Source: Natronomonas sp. CBA1123 (GTDB lineage: Archaea; Halobacteriota; Halobacteria; Halobacteriales; Haloarculaceae). From it: DNA of 64,000 bases. Within the stretch, counting starts at the first letter, position 1. The number at the start of each line of letters is the position of its first letter. Shown here one piece after another: positions 42,299-51,047 of the stretch. The stretch lies in contig NZ_WPCC01000004.1 in NCBI RefSeq assembly GCF_009741925.1, positions 1 through 64,000 of the forward strand, read 5' to 3'. Below the pieces are notes generated by a model, which saw nothing but the letters and a program-made list of their open reading frames with translations, did not search any database and was not told the origin of the DNA. The translations under genes were made by a program, and so were the position numbers.

Positions 42299-43066
42299 AT
42301 GCGTGGTTTAGACACCAAGACGGCACTGGTGACAGGGGCGGGCGGTGGCATCGGGAGCGCCATCGCTGGGCGGTTGGCCGAGGAAGGTGCGACCGTCGCG
42401 GTCAACGATATCGACGAGGAACGGGCCGAAGCCACCGTCGAGGCAATCGAGGAAGCCGGCGGCGAGGCGTTCCCGGTCGTCGCCGACGTGACCGACCTCG
42501 AATCGGTTCGTGAGATGGTCGAGACGGTCGTCGACCGCGCCGGGCTCGATGTGCTCGTCAACAACGCCGGCTGGGACCGCATCGAGTGGTTCCTCGAACA
42601 GGACCCCGACCGCTGGGACCGCATCATCGACGTGAACCTCCGCGGGCAAATCAACTGTGCGCGCGCGGCCGGCGAGGTCTTCGCCGACCGAGACGACGGC
42701 GGCACCGTCGTCGCCATCGCGTCGGACGCCGGTCGGGTCGGCTCGTCGGGGGAGGCAGTGTATGCCGGGACGAAGGGCGGTGTCATCGCCTTCACGAAGA
42801 CACTCGCCCGGGAGTTGGCACGGGAGGGCGTCACCTGCAACGTCGTCTGTCCCGGTCCCGCGGACACGCCGCTCACGCGGGCGATGCGCGAGGAGTCGGA
42901 ACTGGCCGAAGGTATCCTCGGGAGCATCGAATCTCAGACGCCGCTGGGTCGGATGACCGAACCCGACGACGTGGCGGGTGCGGTCGCCTACCTCGCCAGC
43001 GACGACGCCGCCTTCGTGACGGGGCAGGTACTCAGCGTCTCCGGCGGCCTGACGATGGTCGGATAG
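42299..43066 (+). CDS. Short-chain dehydrogenase/reductase
   Basis: A 255-residue SDR. TGAGGGIG (12-19) binds the nucleotide, NDIDEE near 36-41 favours NAD(H), NNAG is near 88, the catalytic Ser lies in IASDAGRVG and Tyr/Lys in YAGTKGGV (about 155). GPADTPLTRAM and the TGQVLSVSGGLTMVG ending are classical. It resembles 3-hydroxyacyl-CoA/3-oxoacyl reductases and could follow the enoyl-CoA hydratase step. It diverges from that gene and converges with the PaaK-like gene. Confidence 0.9.
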   Translation: MRGLDTKTALVTGAGGGIGSAIAGRLAEEGATVAVNDIDEERAEATVEAIEEAGGEAFPVVADVTDLESVREMVETVVDRAGLDVLVNNAGWDRIEWFLEQDPDRWDRIIDVNLRGQINCARAAGEVFADRDDGGTVVAIASDAGRVGSSGEAVYAGTKGGVIAFTKTLARELAREGVTCNVVCPGPADTPLTRAMREESELAEGILGSIESQTPLGRMTEPDDVAGAVAYLASDDAAFVTGQVLSVSGGLTMVG

Positions 43067-43070
43067 CGGG

Positions 43071-44210
43071 TCAGTACCGCTCGTCGACGACGCCGGTCTC
43101 GTCGATGTCGTCGACCAACTCGACCTCGTTGGGCGCGACGAGCAGGCGGTCTTTGACCGCCGCCGCGAGTTCGTCGATGTCGGCATCTCCTTCGACGACG
43201 AGCCGTATCTGGTCGGTCGACTCCGGTCGTGAGACCTCCAGTCGGAACTCGCCGGTCAGTCCATCGAAGCCGGCCAGCACGGTGCCGAGCGATTCGGGGT
43301 ACAGTTTGACACCCTTGACCTTCAAGCGGCCGTCGGTCCGGCCGATGACGCCGTCGGGGAGGACGATTTCGCCGTCGCGTTGCTCCCACTCGGCGAGGTC
43401 GCCGGTGCGATAGCGGACGAGCGGACAGCCCTCCTTCTTGAGGTGGGTGACGACGAGTTCTCCGCGCTCGCCGAACGGGAGCAACTCGCCGGTGTCGGGG
43501 TCGACGACCTCGACGAGCGCGTAGTCGTCTAGGAGATAGAGGCCATCCTCGTTTTCGGTCTCGGCGGCGACCGGAAGGATTTGTCTGGTGCCGAAGTAGT
43601 CGACGGCGGTGTCGGCGCCGAGGGCGTCTTTGACCTGCTCGCGCATGCCCGGAATCGAGGTGAACGGTTCGCCGGCGCCGACGAAGGTGTCGACGCTCGC
43701 GCCGGCGTCGCCGACTTTCAGCGCGAAGGAGGGGTTGCCGACGAGGGCGTCGACGTCGAACTCCGAGACGGTCGCGGCGGCCTGTTCGGACTCGCCCGGG
43801 CCGGCCGGGATGACCTCCGCGCCGAGGGCTTCGAGGCCGCGCTGGACGATGATACCCGTCCCGAAGGTGTGGTACCCGAAAGTGTTGAGCACGCGGTCGC
43901 CCGCTTCGATGCCGGCGCGCTCGAAGGCGCGGGCGTTGGCCTCGGCCTGCCACTCGAGGTCCGCCGTCGTGTCGAAGACGGGTGCGAGGTCGTCGCCGAG
44001 GGGCGTGAAGCACATCATCGCCGCGCCGTCGTACAGCGACCCCTCGGGTGCGTGGTCGTCGTAGTCGGCCTTCAGGTCCTTCCCCGTGAGAAACGGCAAC
44101 TCGCGGAACGCCTCCCAGGAGTCGACTGGGCCGAGGTCGTCGTACAGTTCGTAGTCACCGACGCGTTCGAGTTGTTCGTTGACCGCAGCGAGGGTCTCCT
44201 CGTCGTCCAT
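43071..44210 (-). CDS. Phenylacetate-CoA ligase-like adenylating enzyme
   Basis: A 379-residue protein of the PaaK/AMP-forming family. The body includes PFLTGKDLKADYDD (about 37-50), FTPLGDDLAPVFDTT, NTFGYHTFGTGIIVQRGLEA, and the C-terminal CPLVRYRTGDLAEWEQ and RTDGRLKVKGVKLYPESL blocks, which hold the adenylate hinge. The usual SSGTTG loop is weak (CFTPLGDD), so it may act on an unusual substrate or be less active. It gives the neighbourhood a second CoA-ligase-type gene. Its start MDDEETLAAVNEQLERV is nine codons inside a longer frame. Confidence 0.8.
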   Translation of the reverse strand: MDDEETLAAVNEQLERVGDYELYDDLGPVDSWEAFRELPFLTGKDLKADYDDHAPEGSLYDGAAMMCFTPLGDDLAPVFDTTADLEWQAEANARAFERAGIEAGDRVLNTFGYHTFGTGIIVQRGLEALGAEVIPAGPGESEQAAATVSEFDVDALVGNPSFALKVGDAGASVDTFVGAGEPFTSIPGMREQVKDALGADTAVDYFGTRQILPVAAETENEDGLYLLDDYALVEVVDPDTGELLPFGERGELVVTHLKKEGCPLVRYRTGDLAEWEQRDGEIVLPDGVIGRTDGRLKVKGVKLYPESLGTVLAGFDGLTGEFRLEVSRPESTDQIRLVVEGDADIDELAAAVKDRLLVAPNEVELVDDIDETGVVDERY

Positions 44211-44267
44211 GCTTCGAGAATCCGGCGGAAACGACAAAAAACCGTAGGCCGGTTGACCGCCGCTCGG

Positions 44268-44918
44268 TCAGCGGGGGCCGGCGCCGACGCGTTCCAGCGC
44301 CGCCGAGATGGCCGATTCGTACTCCTCGGGCTCGTAGTCGAGTCGCGGAATCCAGACGTCCTCGTAGGAGGGGTGCAGTATCGGGACCAGCGGCGGCAGT
44401 GTGTCGGTTTCGATGGTCGTCAGGACGGTTTCGAGGAAGCCATCGAGGCTCCGGTCGACGGCGGCCAGCAGCGATTCCGTGGCGTGGCGGCCGGTCGGAA
44501 CGACACACGCCGGTTGGACGTCCGCCAGTTCCGAACGCAGGTACGGCCGACAGTTGGCGCGCTCTGCGGCCGTCGGTTCGCGGTTCGAGGAATCGGGGGC
44601 TTCGGGGTTTTCGGCGGGAAAACACTTCACGGCGTTCGTGAAGTACAGTTCCTCCTCGTCGTAGCCGAGTGCTTCGAAGCGTTCGCGGATGCGGCGGCCG
44701 CTGTGGCGTGCCGTGTAGGCCATCCCGGTGTGGTTGCCGCCCCGCCAGGGGTCGGCGTCGGGGTCGCCGGCACCTGGGGCCTCGCCGACGACGACGAGCG
44801 TCGCATCGAGCGAGCCGACGCCCCAGGAGATGCAGTTCCGGCTCTCGACGAGTCGGGGACAGCGCCGGCAGTCCGACGCGAGGGGGGTTCGGTTCTCCGA
44901 GTCGGGAAACGTCGCCAT
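44268..44918 (-). CDS. UDG-superfamily protein (family 4/5-like)
   Basis: A 216-residue uracil-DNA-glycosylase-fold protein. Cysteines at 17 and 20 (CRRC) and about 98 and 121 (VKCFP, RANC) match an Fe-S site. VVVGEAPGAGDPDADPW (about 41-57) is the N-terminal active-site region, differing from the FVGRSG of the other copy, and LHPSYEDVW (about 180) holds the second motif. It therefore belongs to the superfamily but is a divergent member compared with the one at 1550-2134. The start MATFPDSENR gives normal length; 19 upstream codons are possible. Confidence 0.85.
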   Translation of the reverse strand: MATFPDSENRTPLASDCRRCPRLVESRNCISWGVGSLDATLVVVGEAPGAGDPDADPWRGGNHTGMAYTARHSGRRIRERFEALGYDEEELYFTNAVKCFPAENPEAPDSSNREPTAAERANCRPYLRSELADVQPACVVPTGRHATESLLAAVDRSLDGFLETVLTTIETDTLPPLVPILHPSYEDVWIPRLDYEPEEYESAISAALERVGAGPR

Positions 44919-45048
44919 CGACGGGACGTGGGTCGGCGGATAAGTCAGTGTTCGCTTCGCGTGTTTTAGGGACATATTACAGCATATAAGTATGGATTCG
45001 ATATCGACAGAACGCTTAACACCGTCTACCGCTTCCGCTCACTTGCGA

Positions 45049-45234
45049 ATGAGTGACACACCCTCCGACTCGGACGAGTTGCCCGAACCGATGACCGAAG
45101 CACCGCCACACTCCGCTCGCGACGACGAGCGGTACGCACACCTCTCGCTCGGCGACGGGGAAGTCGTCATCTACGACCGGGAGGACCCCGAAACGTGGCT
45201 CCAGTCGGATTTCGCCGTCGAAATCGGCGCCTGA
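45049..45234 (+). CDS. Small acidic haloarchaeal protein
   Basis: A 61-residue protein beginning MSDTPSDSDELPEPMTEAPP and ending WLQSDFAVEIGA. About a quarter of residues are acidic. The conserved-looking core is YAHLSLGDGEVVIYDREDP, which could form a beta hairpin. I recall similar short proteins in haloarchaea with no known role. The alternative start 19 codons upstream falls in the AT-rich promoter and is less likely. It abuts a convergent membrane-protein gene. Confidence 0.7.
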   Translation: MSDTPSDSDELPEPMTEAPPHSARDDERYAHLSLGDGEVVIYDREDPETWLQSDFAVEIGA

Positions 45235-45471
45235 TTACTCGATTAGCGGGAGCACTGCGCCGAAGACGATTGGTGTAACGAGGCCGACGACCACACCGAG
45301 CGTTTCCATGCCGAAAAAGACCGTGTCCAGCGTCGCCGGCACCGTCGAGAGGAAGGCATGACCGCCGATTTCACCGACGGCGCCGACGGCGAACAGGCCG
45401 ACGCCGAACAGGAATCCCAGTTTCGCCAACCGCGCGTGGTCCAGGCTTCGACCCCCTGTTTGATGGCTCAT
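45235..45471 (-). CDS. Small membrane protein (two segments)
   Basis: A 78-residue protein starting MSHQTGGRSLDHARLAKLGF. Two hydrophobic segments are seen, about 18-36 (LGFLFGVGLFAVGAVGEIGG) and about 53-76 (GMETLGVVVGLVTPIVFGAV). No function is known. Its stop codon is flush with the preceding convergent gene's stop. In-frame codons upstream are non-acidic and Arg-rich and are rejected. Confidence 0.7.
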   Translation of the reverse strand: MSHQTGGRSLDHARLAKLGFLFGVGLFAVGAVGEIGGHAFLSTVPATLDTVFFGMETLGVVVGLVTPIVFGAVLPLIE

Positions 45472-45559
45472 AGTCGCCGTTTTCCACTCGGTAGCGAAAG
45501 CGTTTCGATTCCTTCGTTCAGCCGAAAAGCCTATTTTCCGCACTCGCCGAGTAGGGCCA

Positions 45560-45787
45560 ATGCGAGAACTCCTCGTGGCCGCGGTTGAACTCGCTGGGTA
45601 TCTCCTCGGAACGGTCGCCCTCGCGGGCGCCGGCGTCTTCGCCGAACTGACCAGCCTGACGTATCTCGATGCCGGAAACACCATGTTCGCGGCCTGGCTC
45701 GCGGTGATGGGGTTCGTCGCCCTGTACGGTGCGTTCTCGATCGGTAACGACCACCTTCTGCCGCGACTCCGCGAGCGACGCGCGTAG
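45560..45787 (+). CDS. Small membrane protein
   Basis: A 75-residue protein starting MRELLVAAVELAGYLLGTVA with two hydrophobic segments (about 5-25 and 40-60) and a basic tail LRERRA. It is divergent from the small membrane protein at 45235-45471 and lies 53 nt before ileS, on the same strand. I recognise no function. Confidence 0.7.
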   Translation: MRELLVAAVELAGYLLGTVALAGAGVFAELTSLTYLDAGNTMFAAWLAVMGFVALYGAFSIGNDHLLPRLRERRA

Positions 45788-45840
45788 AGCCCTTCGCACA
45801 GTACCGATTCTCCTTTAACAGCGGGGCCGGATTACCAGGT

Positions 45841-48800
45841 ATGAGCAGGTTCGCCGAGGTCGACGACCAGTACGACCCCGACGCGGTCGAAGCACGGGTG
45901 TTCGACCACTGGGACGACGTCGACGCCTACGACCAGACCAAGGAGCGCTTCGCGGACGAAGAGCCGCTGTTCTTCGTCGACGGCCCGCCGTACACCTCCG
46001 GGGCCGCCCACATGGGGACGACGTGGAACAAGACGCTGAAGGACGCCTACATCCGGCATCTCCGAATGCGTGGCCACCACGTCACCGACCGACCGGGCTA
46101 CGACATGCACGGCCTCCCCATCGAGACGAAAGTCGAGGAGAAACTCGGCTTCGACAACAAAAAGGACATCGAGGAGTTCGGCATGGAGAACTTCATCGAG
46201 GAGTGTAAGACCTTCGCCGACTCCCAACTCGAAGGGCTACAGGACGACTTCAAGTCCTTCGGCGTCTGGATGGACTGGGAGAACCCCTACAAGACCGTCT
46301 CCCCGGAGTACATGGAGGCGGCGTGGTGGGGCTTCGAGCAGGCCCACGAGCGCGGCCTCGTCACGCAGGGGAAACGCTCCATCACGCAGTGTCCCCGCTG
46401 TGAGACGGCCATCGCGAAGAACGAAGTCGAGTACCACACTGCCGAGGCGCCGTCTATCTACGTGAAGTTCCCCCTCCGGAACCGCGAGGGCAATCTGGTC
46501 ATCTGGACGACGACGCCGTGGACCATCCCCGCGAACACCTTCGTCGCCGTCGACGAGGACGTGACTTACGCGGAAGTCGAGTACGACGACGAGATTCTGT
46601 ATCTCGCGAGCGACGTGGTCGACGACGTGATGGGACGGGTCGGTGCTGAACCCGAAGATTACACCGTTCTCGAGGAACTCCCGGGGTCGGACCTCATCGG
46701 CTGGGAGTACGACCACCCGCTGGCCGAGGAAGTCCCCGACCACGCTCAGGCCGAGGGCTCCCAGCAGGTGTATCACGCCGACTATGTCGAGGTCGACCGC
46801 ACCGGGATGGTCCACTCCGCGCCCGGCCACGGTGAGGAGGACTTCGAGCGCGGCCAGGAACTCAACCTCGAAATCTTCTGTCCGGTCGCCTCCGACGGCG
46901 TCTACACCGCCGAAGCCGGCGATTACGAGGGCGAGTTCGTCCGCGACGCAAACGACGACATCGTCGCCGACCTTCGCTCGAACGGCCACCTCCTGCTTTC
47001 GGAGTCGGGTCACACCATCGACGAGGGGCAGTGTTGGCGCTGTGACACCGACATCGTCCGCATCGTCACCGACCAGTGGTTCATCACGGTCACCGACATC
47101 AAAGACGAACTCCTCTCGAACATCGAGGATTCGGAGTGGCACCCACAGGAGGCCCGCGAGGGCCGCTTCCGGAAGTTCGTCGAGAACTCGCCGGACTGGA
47201 ACGTCTCCCGACAGCGCTACTGGGGTATCCCCATCCCCATCTGGACGCCCGAGGACTGGGACGGCCACATGGGCGACGCCATCGTCGTCGGCACCCGCGA
47301 GAAACTCGCCGACCTCGCAGACCAGGACATCGACCCCGAGGAGATAGACCTCCATCGGCCGACCGTCGACGACATCACCATCACGGACGGCGACACCACC
47401 TACACTCGCGTGCCGGACGTTTTCGACGTGTGGCTGGATTCGTCGGTCGCCTCGTGGGGGACGCTCGATTTCCCGTCGAACGAAGACGACTTCGAGGAGT
47501 TGTGGCCCGCCGACCTCATCATGGAGGCCCACGACCAGACCCGCGGGTGGTTCTGGTCGCAACTCGGGATGGGAACCGCCGCCCTCGGCGAGGTGCCGTA
47601 CAACGACGTGCTGATGCACGGGTGGGCACTCGCTGAGGACGGCCGGAAGATGTCGAAATCCATCGGCAATATCGTCGCGCCACAGGAGGCCATCGACCGC
47701 CACGGTGCCGACCCGATGCGGGTGTTCCTGCTGAGCCAGAACCCACAGGGCGACGACATGCGCTTCTCGTGGGACGAGATGGCCAACCGCCAGCGGGACC
47801 TCAACATCCTCTGGAACGTGTTCCGATTCCCGCTGCCGTACATGCGGATGGACGACTTCGAACCCAGCGTTGCGACGGAGTCGCAACGAGGCGGAGGCGG
47901 CGCAGCCGCCGGAGCGCTCGAGGACGCCGAACTGGAGACGGTCGACGAGTGGGTGCTCTCCCGCCTGCAGTCGGTCACCGCCGAGATGACCGACCAGTGG
48001 GACGACTACCGACAGGACAAGGCACTGGACGCGCTGCTGGAGTTCATCGTCGAGGACGTCTCGCGGTTCTACATCCAGGTCGTCCGCGAGCGGATGTGGG
48101 AGGAGGAGCAATCGGAAAGCAAGCAGGCCGCCTACGCGACGCTGTATCACGTCCTCGTGGAGACGACGAAACTCCTGGCGCCCTACGCGCCGTTCGTCGC
48201 CGACGACATCTACGGGACGCTCACCGGCGAGGACGGTTTCGACACCGTCCACATGTGTGAGTGGCCCGAGGTCGACGAGTTCTTCCACGACACCCAACTC
48301 GAAACCGACGTCGAAATCGTCGCGGCCGTCGAGGAGGCGGGCTCCAACGCCCGCCAGCAGGCCGAGCGGAAACTGCGCTGGCCCGTCACGCGCGTCGTCG
48401 TCGCTGCCGACGACGAGGCTGCCGCCGAGGCCGTCGACCGACACCGCGACCTGCTCCGTGACCGCCTCAACTCACGCGAAATCGAACTCGTCGAACCCGG
48501 CGCCGACTGGGAGGAACTGCAGTACAGCGCCCGTGCGGACATGTCGGTGCTCGGCCCCGCATTCGGCGACGAGGCCGGCGAGGTGATGAACGCGCTCAAC
48601 GCCGTCACCGTCACCGAACAGTCGCTCAACGTGCTGTCGAGCGCCGTCGCCGAGGAACTCGGCCGCGAGGTCGAATTGACCGAGGAGATGGTGTCGTTCA
48701 ACACCGACACGCCCGAGGGCGTCGAGGGAACCGCCTTCGACGTCGACGGCGACGACCGGGGCGTCGTCTACGTCGACACGACGCTTACCGAGGACATCGA

Positions 48801-49053
48801 GTCGGAGGGGTACGCCCGCGAGGTCATTCGCCGGATTCAGGAGATGCGCAAGGACCTCGACCTCGAAATCGACGCCGAGATTCGGGTCGACCTCGATGTC
48901 GCCGACGACCGCATCGCGGGCCTCGTCCGCGAACACGAGGACCTCATCGCCGGTGAGGTCCGTGCGAGTGGCTTCGGCGGCGTCGACGACGGTTACGAAC
49001 AGGACTGGACCGTCGAAGACACCGACATGCGGATAACTATCGAGGCTGTATAG
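45841..49053 (+). CDS. ileS: Isoleucine--tRNA ligase
   Basis: Charges tRNA-Ile and edits Val. The 1070-residue class I synthetase has the HIGH-type motif HMGT at about 57-60, the editing (CP1) domain with VIWTTTPWTIPANTF at about 220-234, and KMSKS at 603-607. TQCPRCE is in the insertion and an anticodon-binding C-terminus follows. Compared with the smooth acidic sequence around it, residues about 677-697 (SVATESQRGGGGAAAGALED) form a low-complexity insert encoded by two perfect hairpins (47869-47910), listed separately. Length is normal for archaea. Confidence 0.97.
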   Translation: MSRFAEVDDQYDPDAVEARVFDHWDDVDAYDQTKERFADEEPLFFVDGPPYTSGAAHMGTTWNKTLKDAYIRHLRMRGHHVTDRPGYDMHGLPIETKVEEKLGFDNKKDIEEFGMENFIEECKTFADSQLEGLQDDFKSFGVWMDWENPYKTVSPEYMEAAWWGFEQAHERGLVTQGKRSITQCPRCETAIAKNEVEYHTAEAPSIYVKFPLRNREGNLVIWTTTPWTIPANTFVAVDEDVTYAEVEYDDEILYLASDVVDDVMGRVGAEPEDYTVLEELPGSDLIGWEYDHPLAEEVPDHAQAEGSQQVYHADYVEVDRTGMVHSAPGHGEEDFERGQELNLEIFCPVASDGVYTAEAGDYEGEFVRDANDDIVADLRSNGHLLLSESGHTIDEGQCWRCDTDIVRIVTDQWFITVTDIKDELLSNIEDSEWHPQEAREGRFRKFVENSPDWNVSRQRYWGIPIPIWTPEDWDGHMGDAIVVGTREKLADLADQDIDPEEIDLHRPTVDDITITDGDTTYTRVPDVFDVWLDSSVASWGTLDFPSNEDDFEELWPADLIMEAHDQTRGWFWSQLGMGTAALGEVPYNDVLMHGWALAEDGRKMSKSIGNIVAPQEAIDRHGADPMRVFLLSQNPQGDDMRFSWDEMANRQRDLNILWNVFRFPLPYMRMDDFEPSVATESQRGGGGAAAGALEDAELETVDEWVLSRLQSVTAEMTDQWDDYRQDKALDALLEFIVEDVSRFYIQVVRERMWEEEQSESKQAAYATLYHVLVETTKLLAPYAPFVADDIYGTLTGEDGFDTVHMCEWPEVDEFFHDTQLETDVEIVAAVEEAGSNARQQAERKLRWPVTRVVVAADDEAAAEAVDRHRDLLRDRLNSREIELVEPGADWEELQYSARADMSVLGPAFGDEAGEVMNALNAVTVTEQSLNVLSSAVAEELGREVELTEEMVSFNTDTPEGVEGTAFDVDGDDRGVVYVDTTLTEDIESEGYAREVIRRIQEMRKDLDLEIDAEIRVDLDVADDRIAGLVREHEDLIAGEVRASGFGGVDDGYEQDWTVEDTDMRITIEAV
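47869..47910 (+). repeat. In-frame double palindrome inside ileS
   Basis: GTTGCGAC (47869-47876) and GTCGCAAC (47880-47887) pair around GGA; a second stem GGCGGC (47896-47901) and GCCGCC (47905-47910) pairs around GCA. Both loops and stem style resemble the hairpins of the intergenic repeat at 21-160 and 51926-52052. The reading frame stays open, giving a short Gly/Ala-rich peptide. Confidence 0.55.
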
Positions 49054-49061
49054 CGGCGTAG

Positions 49062-51032
49062 ATGTCACGGGCGCGGGCGATTGCGCTTTCGGTGCTGTTG
49101 ACGTGTTGGTTGCTCGCGGGCAGCGTCGCGTTCGCGATGCCCGCGGCCGCAGCGACCATCGAGGTCGACAACACGCTCTCCCAGACCGACACGAAAGGCG
49201 AAGTCGACGTGCAAACGCAGGTGACCGTTCCCGACGGAGTAACGTCGCTGGAGATAACGATTCCCGAGGACACCGACGTGTACGAAACCGAGGGGTTCAG
49301 CCAGTCGGGAACCGACGGCCGAACCTACGAGTGGACCGGCGGGACCGACCGACCGTTCGTCCGGTACGATTTGGCCGGCAACCGTACCATCGACCGAGGC
49401 AGCGGTGAGCAGTTCCTCTATGCCGTCACCGACGAGTGGGCAGTCGTCCGGTCGCCGAGCATCAGCGTTCGGGCGACGGGCATCGACTTGCGTATCAATT
49501 GCTCGAACCACGTCGACGGCGAGGGTGTCGCCGGACGACACATCACCTATCTCGGTGGGTTCGAGGAACATACCCGCGAGGCGGCCGGACAGCGCTTCCG
49601 ACTTATCGAGTCCGAACACGGTGATATGCGCGAAAACCCGGAGGACGTTCTCGACTCGCTTGCCCACGCCGCCAACCACTTCGAGACGGGCGCTCGCGAC
49701 GACAGCGTCCTCGTCATCGCCGTCCCGTCGAACGTCGACTGGGCCGCCACCGGCGTCCAGCGCGGTGATTCCGACATGTGGGTCCGCGACGACGAACGCC
49801 TCGACACCGCTCGGAACACCTGGATTCACGAGTACATCCACACCAGACAGGACTACGACCGGACCGAGGCGACCCGGTGGACCATCGAGGGGATGGCGGA
49901 CTACTACGCCGCGTTACTCACCTACGAACAGGGGCGAATCGACTTCGAGACGTTCCAGGCACAGATGGATGACGGGACGCGCGACCGATACAGCGACGTA
50001 CAGCTATCCGACCCCGCAACGTGGGAGAACACTCGCGGCAACTACGAGAAGGGCGCGCTCGTCTTCGGCCACCTCGACCGGCGGCTTCGAGCGGACGCCG
50101 ACACGACGCTCGCGGCCGCAATCGCCGAGTTCAACGACCCCGGGACGGAGTTGACACAACGGCGATTCCTCGACGCCATCGAAACCACTGGAAATGCCGA
50201 CATCCGCGACGACGCCGAGCGGTACACCGAGACGACCGAGACGCCGCCGGTCTGGAGCCGCCAGCAGCACCTCGACGCCTTCGGCGGCGCCGACATCCGA
50301 TACGAGTTCGAGGAGTTCGCGGTGTCCGGACCCTACCGTGAGGCCACAATCGATTCGCCGCGTGTCGTCACCGGCGAGACGCTCGAACCGACCGTTCGAA
50401 TCCGCAACGTCGGCACCGACGCCGGCGAGTACACCGCCGAGCTTCGCGTCGACGGCGAGACGGTCGGAGAGCGAACCGGCACCCTCGACGCCGACGAGGC
50501 GGCGACGGTGACGTTCCAGCGACGCTTCGACGCCGCCGGCGAGTACGACCTTTCGATTGGCACGACCACCACCACGGCCGTCGTCGAGGAACCGGCCGAC
50601 GTGGCGGTCACCGACCTCACCGCCGCTCCGGCAGACCCGACGCTCGGTGAGTCGGTGACGCTCCGGGCGACCGTCGAGTCGTCGGCGGACCGACCGGCCG
50701 ACGGCGACGTGACTTTCGCCGTCGACGGCGAGTCGGTCGCGACCGAGCGGGTTCAACTGAACGACGGGTCGGTGACCGTCGAGACGACGACGACTTTCGA
50801 GGAGTCCGGCGAGTACACCGTCACCGCTGGCGACCGTTCGACGACGGTGTCGGTCAGGTCCGAGACGGCGACGCCCGGCGGAACGGAATCGGGGATGCCG
50901 CAGTCGACGGAACAACCGACCGACGGCCCCGACCGGCCAACGACGCCGACGGAAGGTGCCGGCTCCGGGTTCGGTGTCAGTGCTGCGGCCCTCGCGGCTC
51001 TCGCGGCGGTCGTGCTGTTCGGCCGTCGATAG
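49062..51032 (+). CDS. Secreted gluzincin-like metallopeptidase with C-terminal anchor
   Basis: A 656-residue exported protein with a Sec signal peptide (about 1-31). HEYIH at 256-260 with IEGMADYYAAL 15 residues later (Glu at 276) makes a gluzincin zinc site of the M1/M61 type. Beyond about residue 420 two or three Ig-like CARDB-type beta domains follow (TVRIRNVGTDAGEYTAELRV, then VAVTDLTAAPADPTLGESV). A Thr/Pro-rich stretch and a terminal hydrophobic segment with a basic RR end resemble PGF-CTERM anchors that archaeosortase processes, although the motif reads GSGFG. It is adjacent to ileS by chance of strand. The substrate is unknown. Confidence 0.83.
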   Translation: MSRARAIALSVLLTCWLLAGSVAFAMPAAAATIEVDNTLSQTDTKGEVDVQTQVTVPDGVTSLEITIPEDTDVYETEGFSQSGTDGRTYEWTGGTDRPFVRYDLAGNRTIDRGSGEQFLYAVTDEWAVVRSPSISVRATGIDLRINCSNHVDGEGVAGRHITYLGGFEEHTREAAGQRFRLIESEHGDMRENPEDVLDSLAHAANHFETGARDDSVLVIAVPSNVDWAATGVQRGDSDMWVRDDERLDTARNTWIHEYIHTRQDYDRTEATRWTIEGMADYYAALLTYEQGRIDFETFQAQMDDGTRDRYSDVQLSDPATWENTRGNYEKGALVFGHLDRRLRADADTTLAAAIAEFNDPGTELTQRRFLDAIETTGNADIRDDAERYTETTETPPVWSRQQHLDAFGGADIRYEFEEFAVSGPYREATIDSPRVVTGETLEPTVRIRNVGTDAGEYTAELRVDGETVGERTGTLDADEAATVTFQRRFDAAGEYDLSIGTTTTTAVVEEPADVAVTDLTAAPADPTLGESVTLRATVESSADRPADGDVTFAVDGESVATERVQLNDGSVTVETTTTFEESGEYTVTAGDRSTTVSVRSETATPGGTESGMPQSTEQPTDGPDRPTTPTEGAGSGFGVSAAALAALAAVVLFGRR

Positions 51033-51047
51033 TCGACGCGCCGCTCC

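Noticed and set aside
46237-48444. Long antisense frame over ileS
   Set aside because: It is the mirror of a conserved synthetase and shows no recognisable motif.
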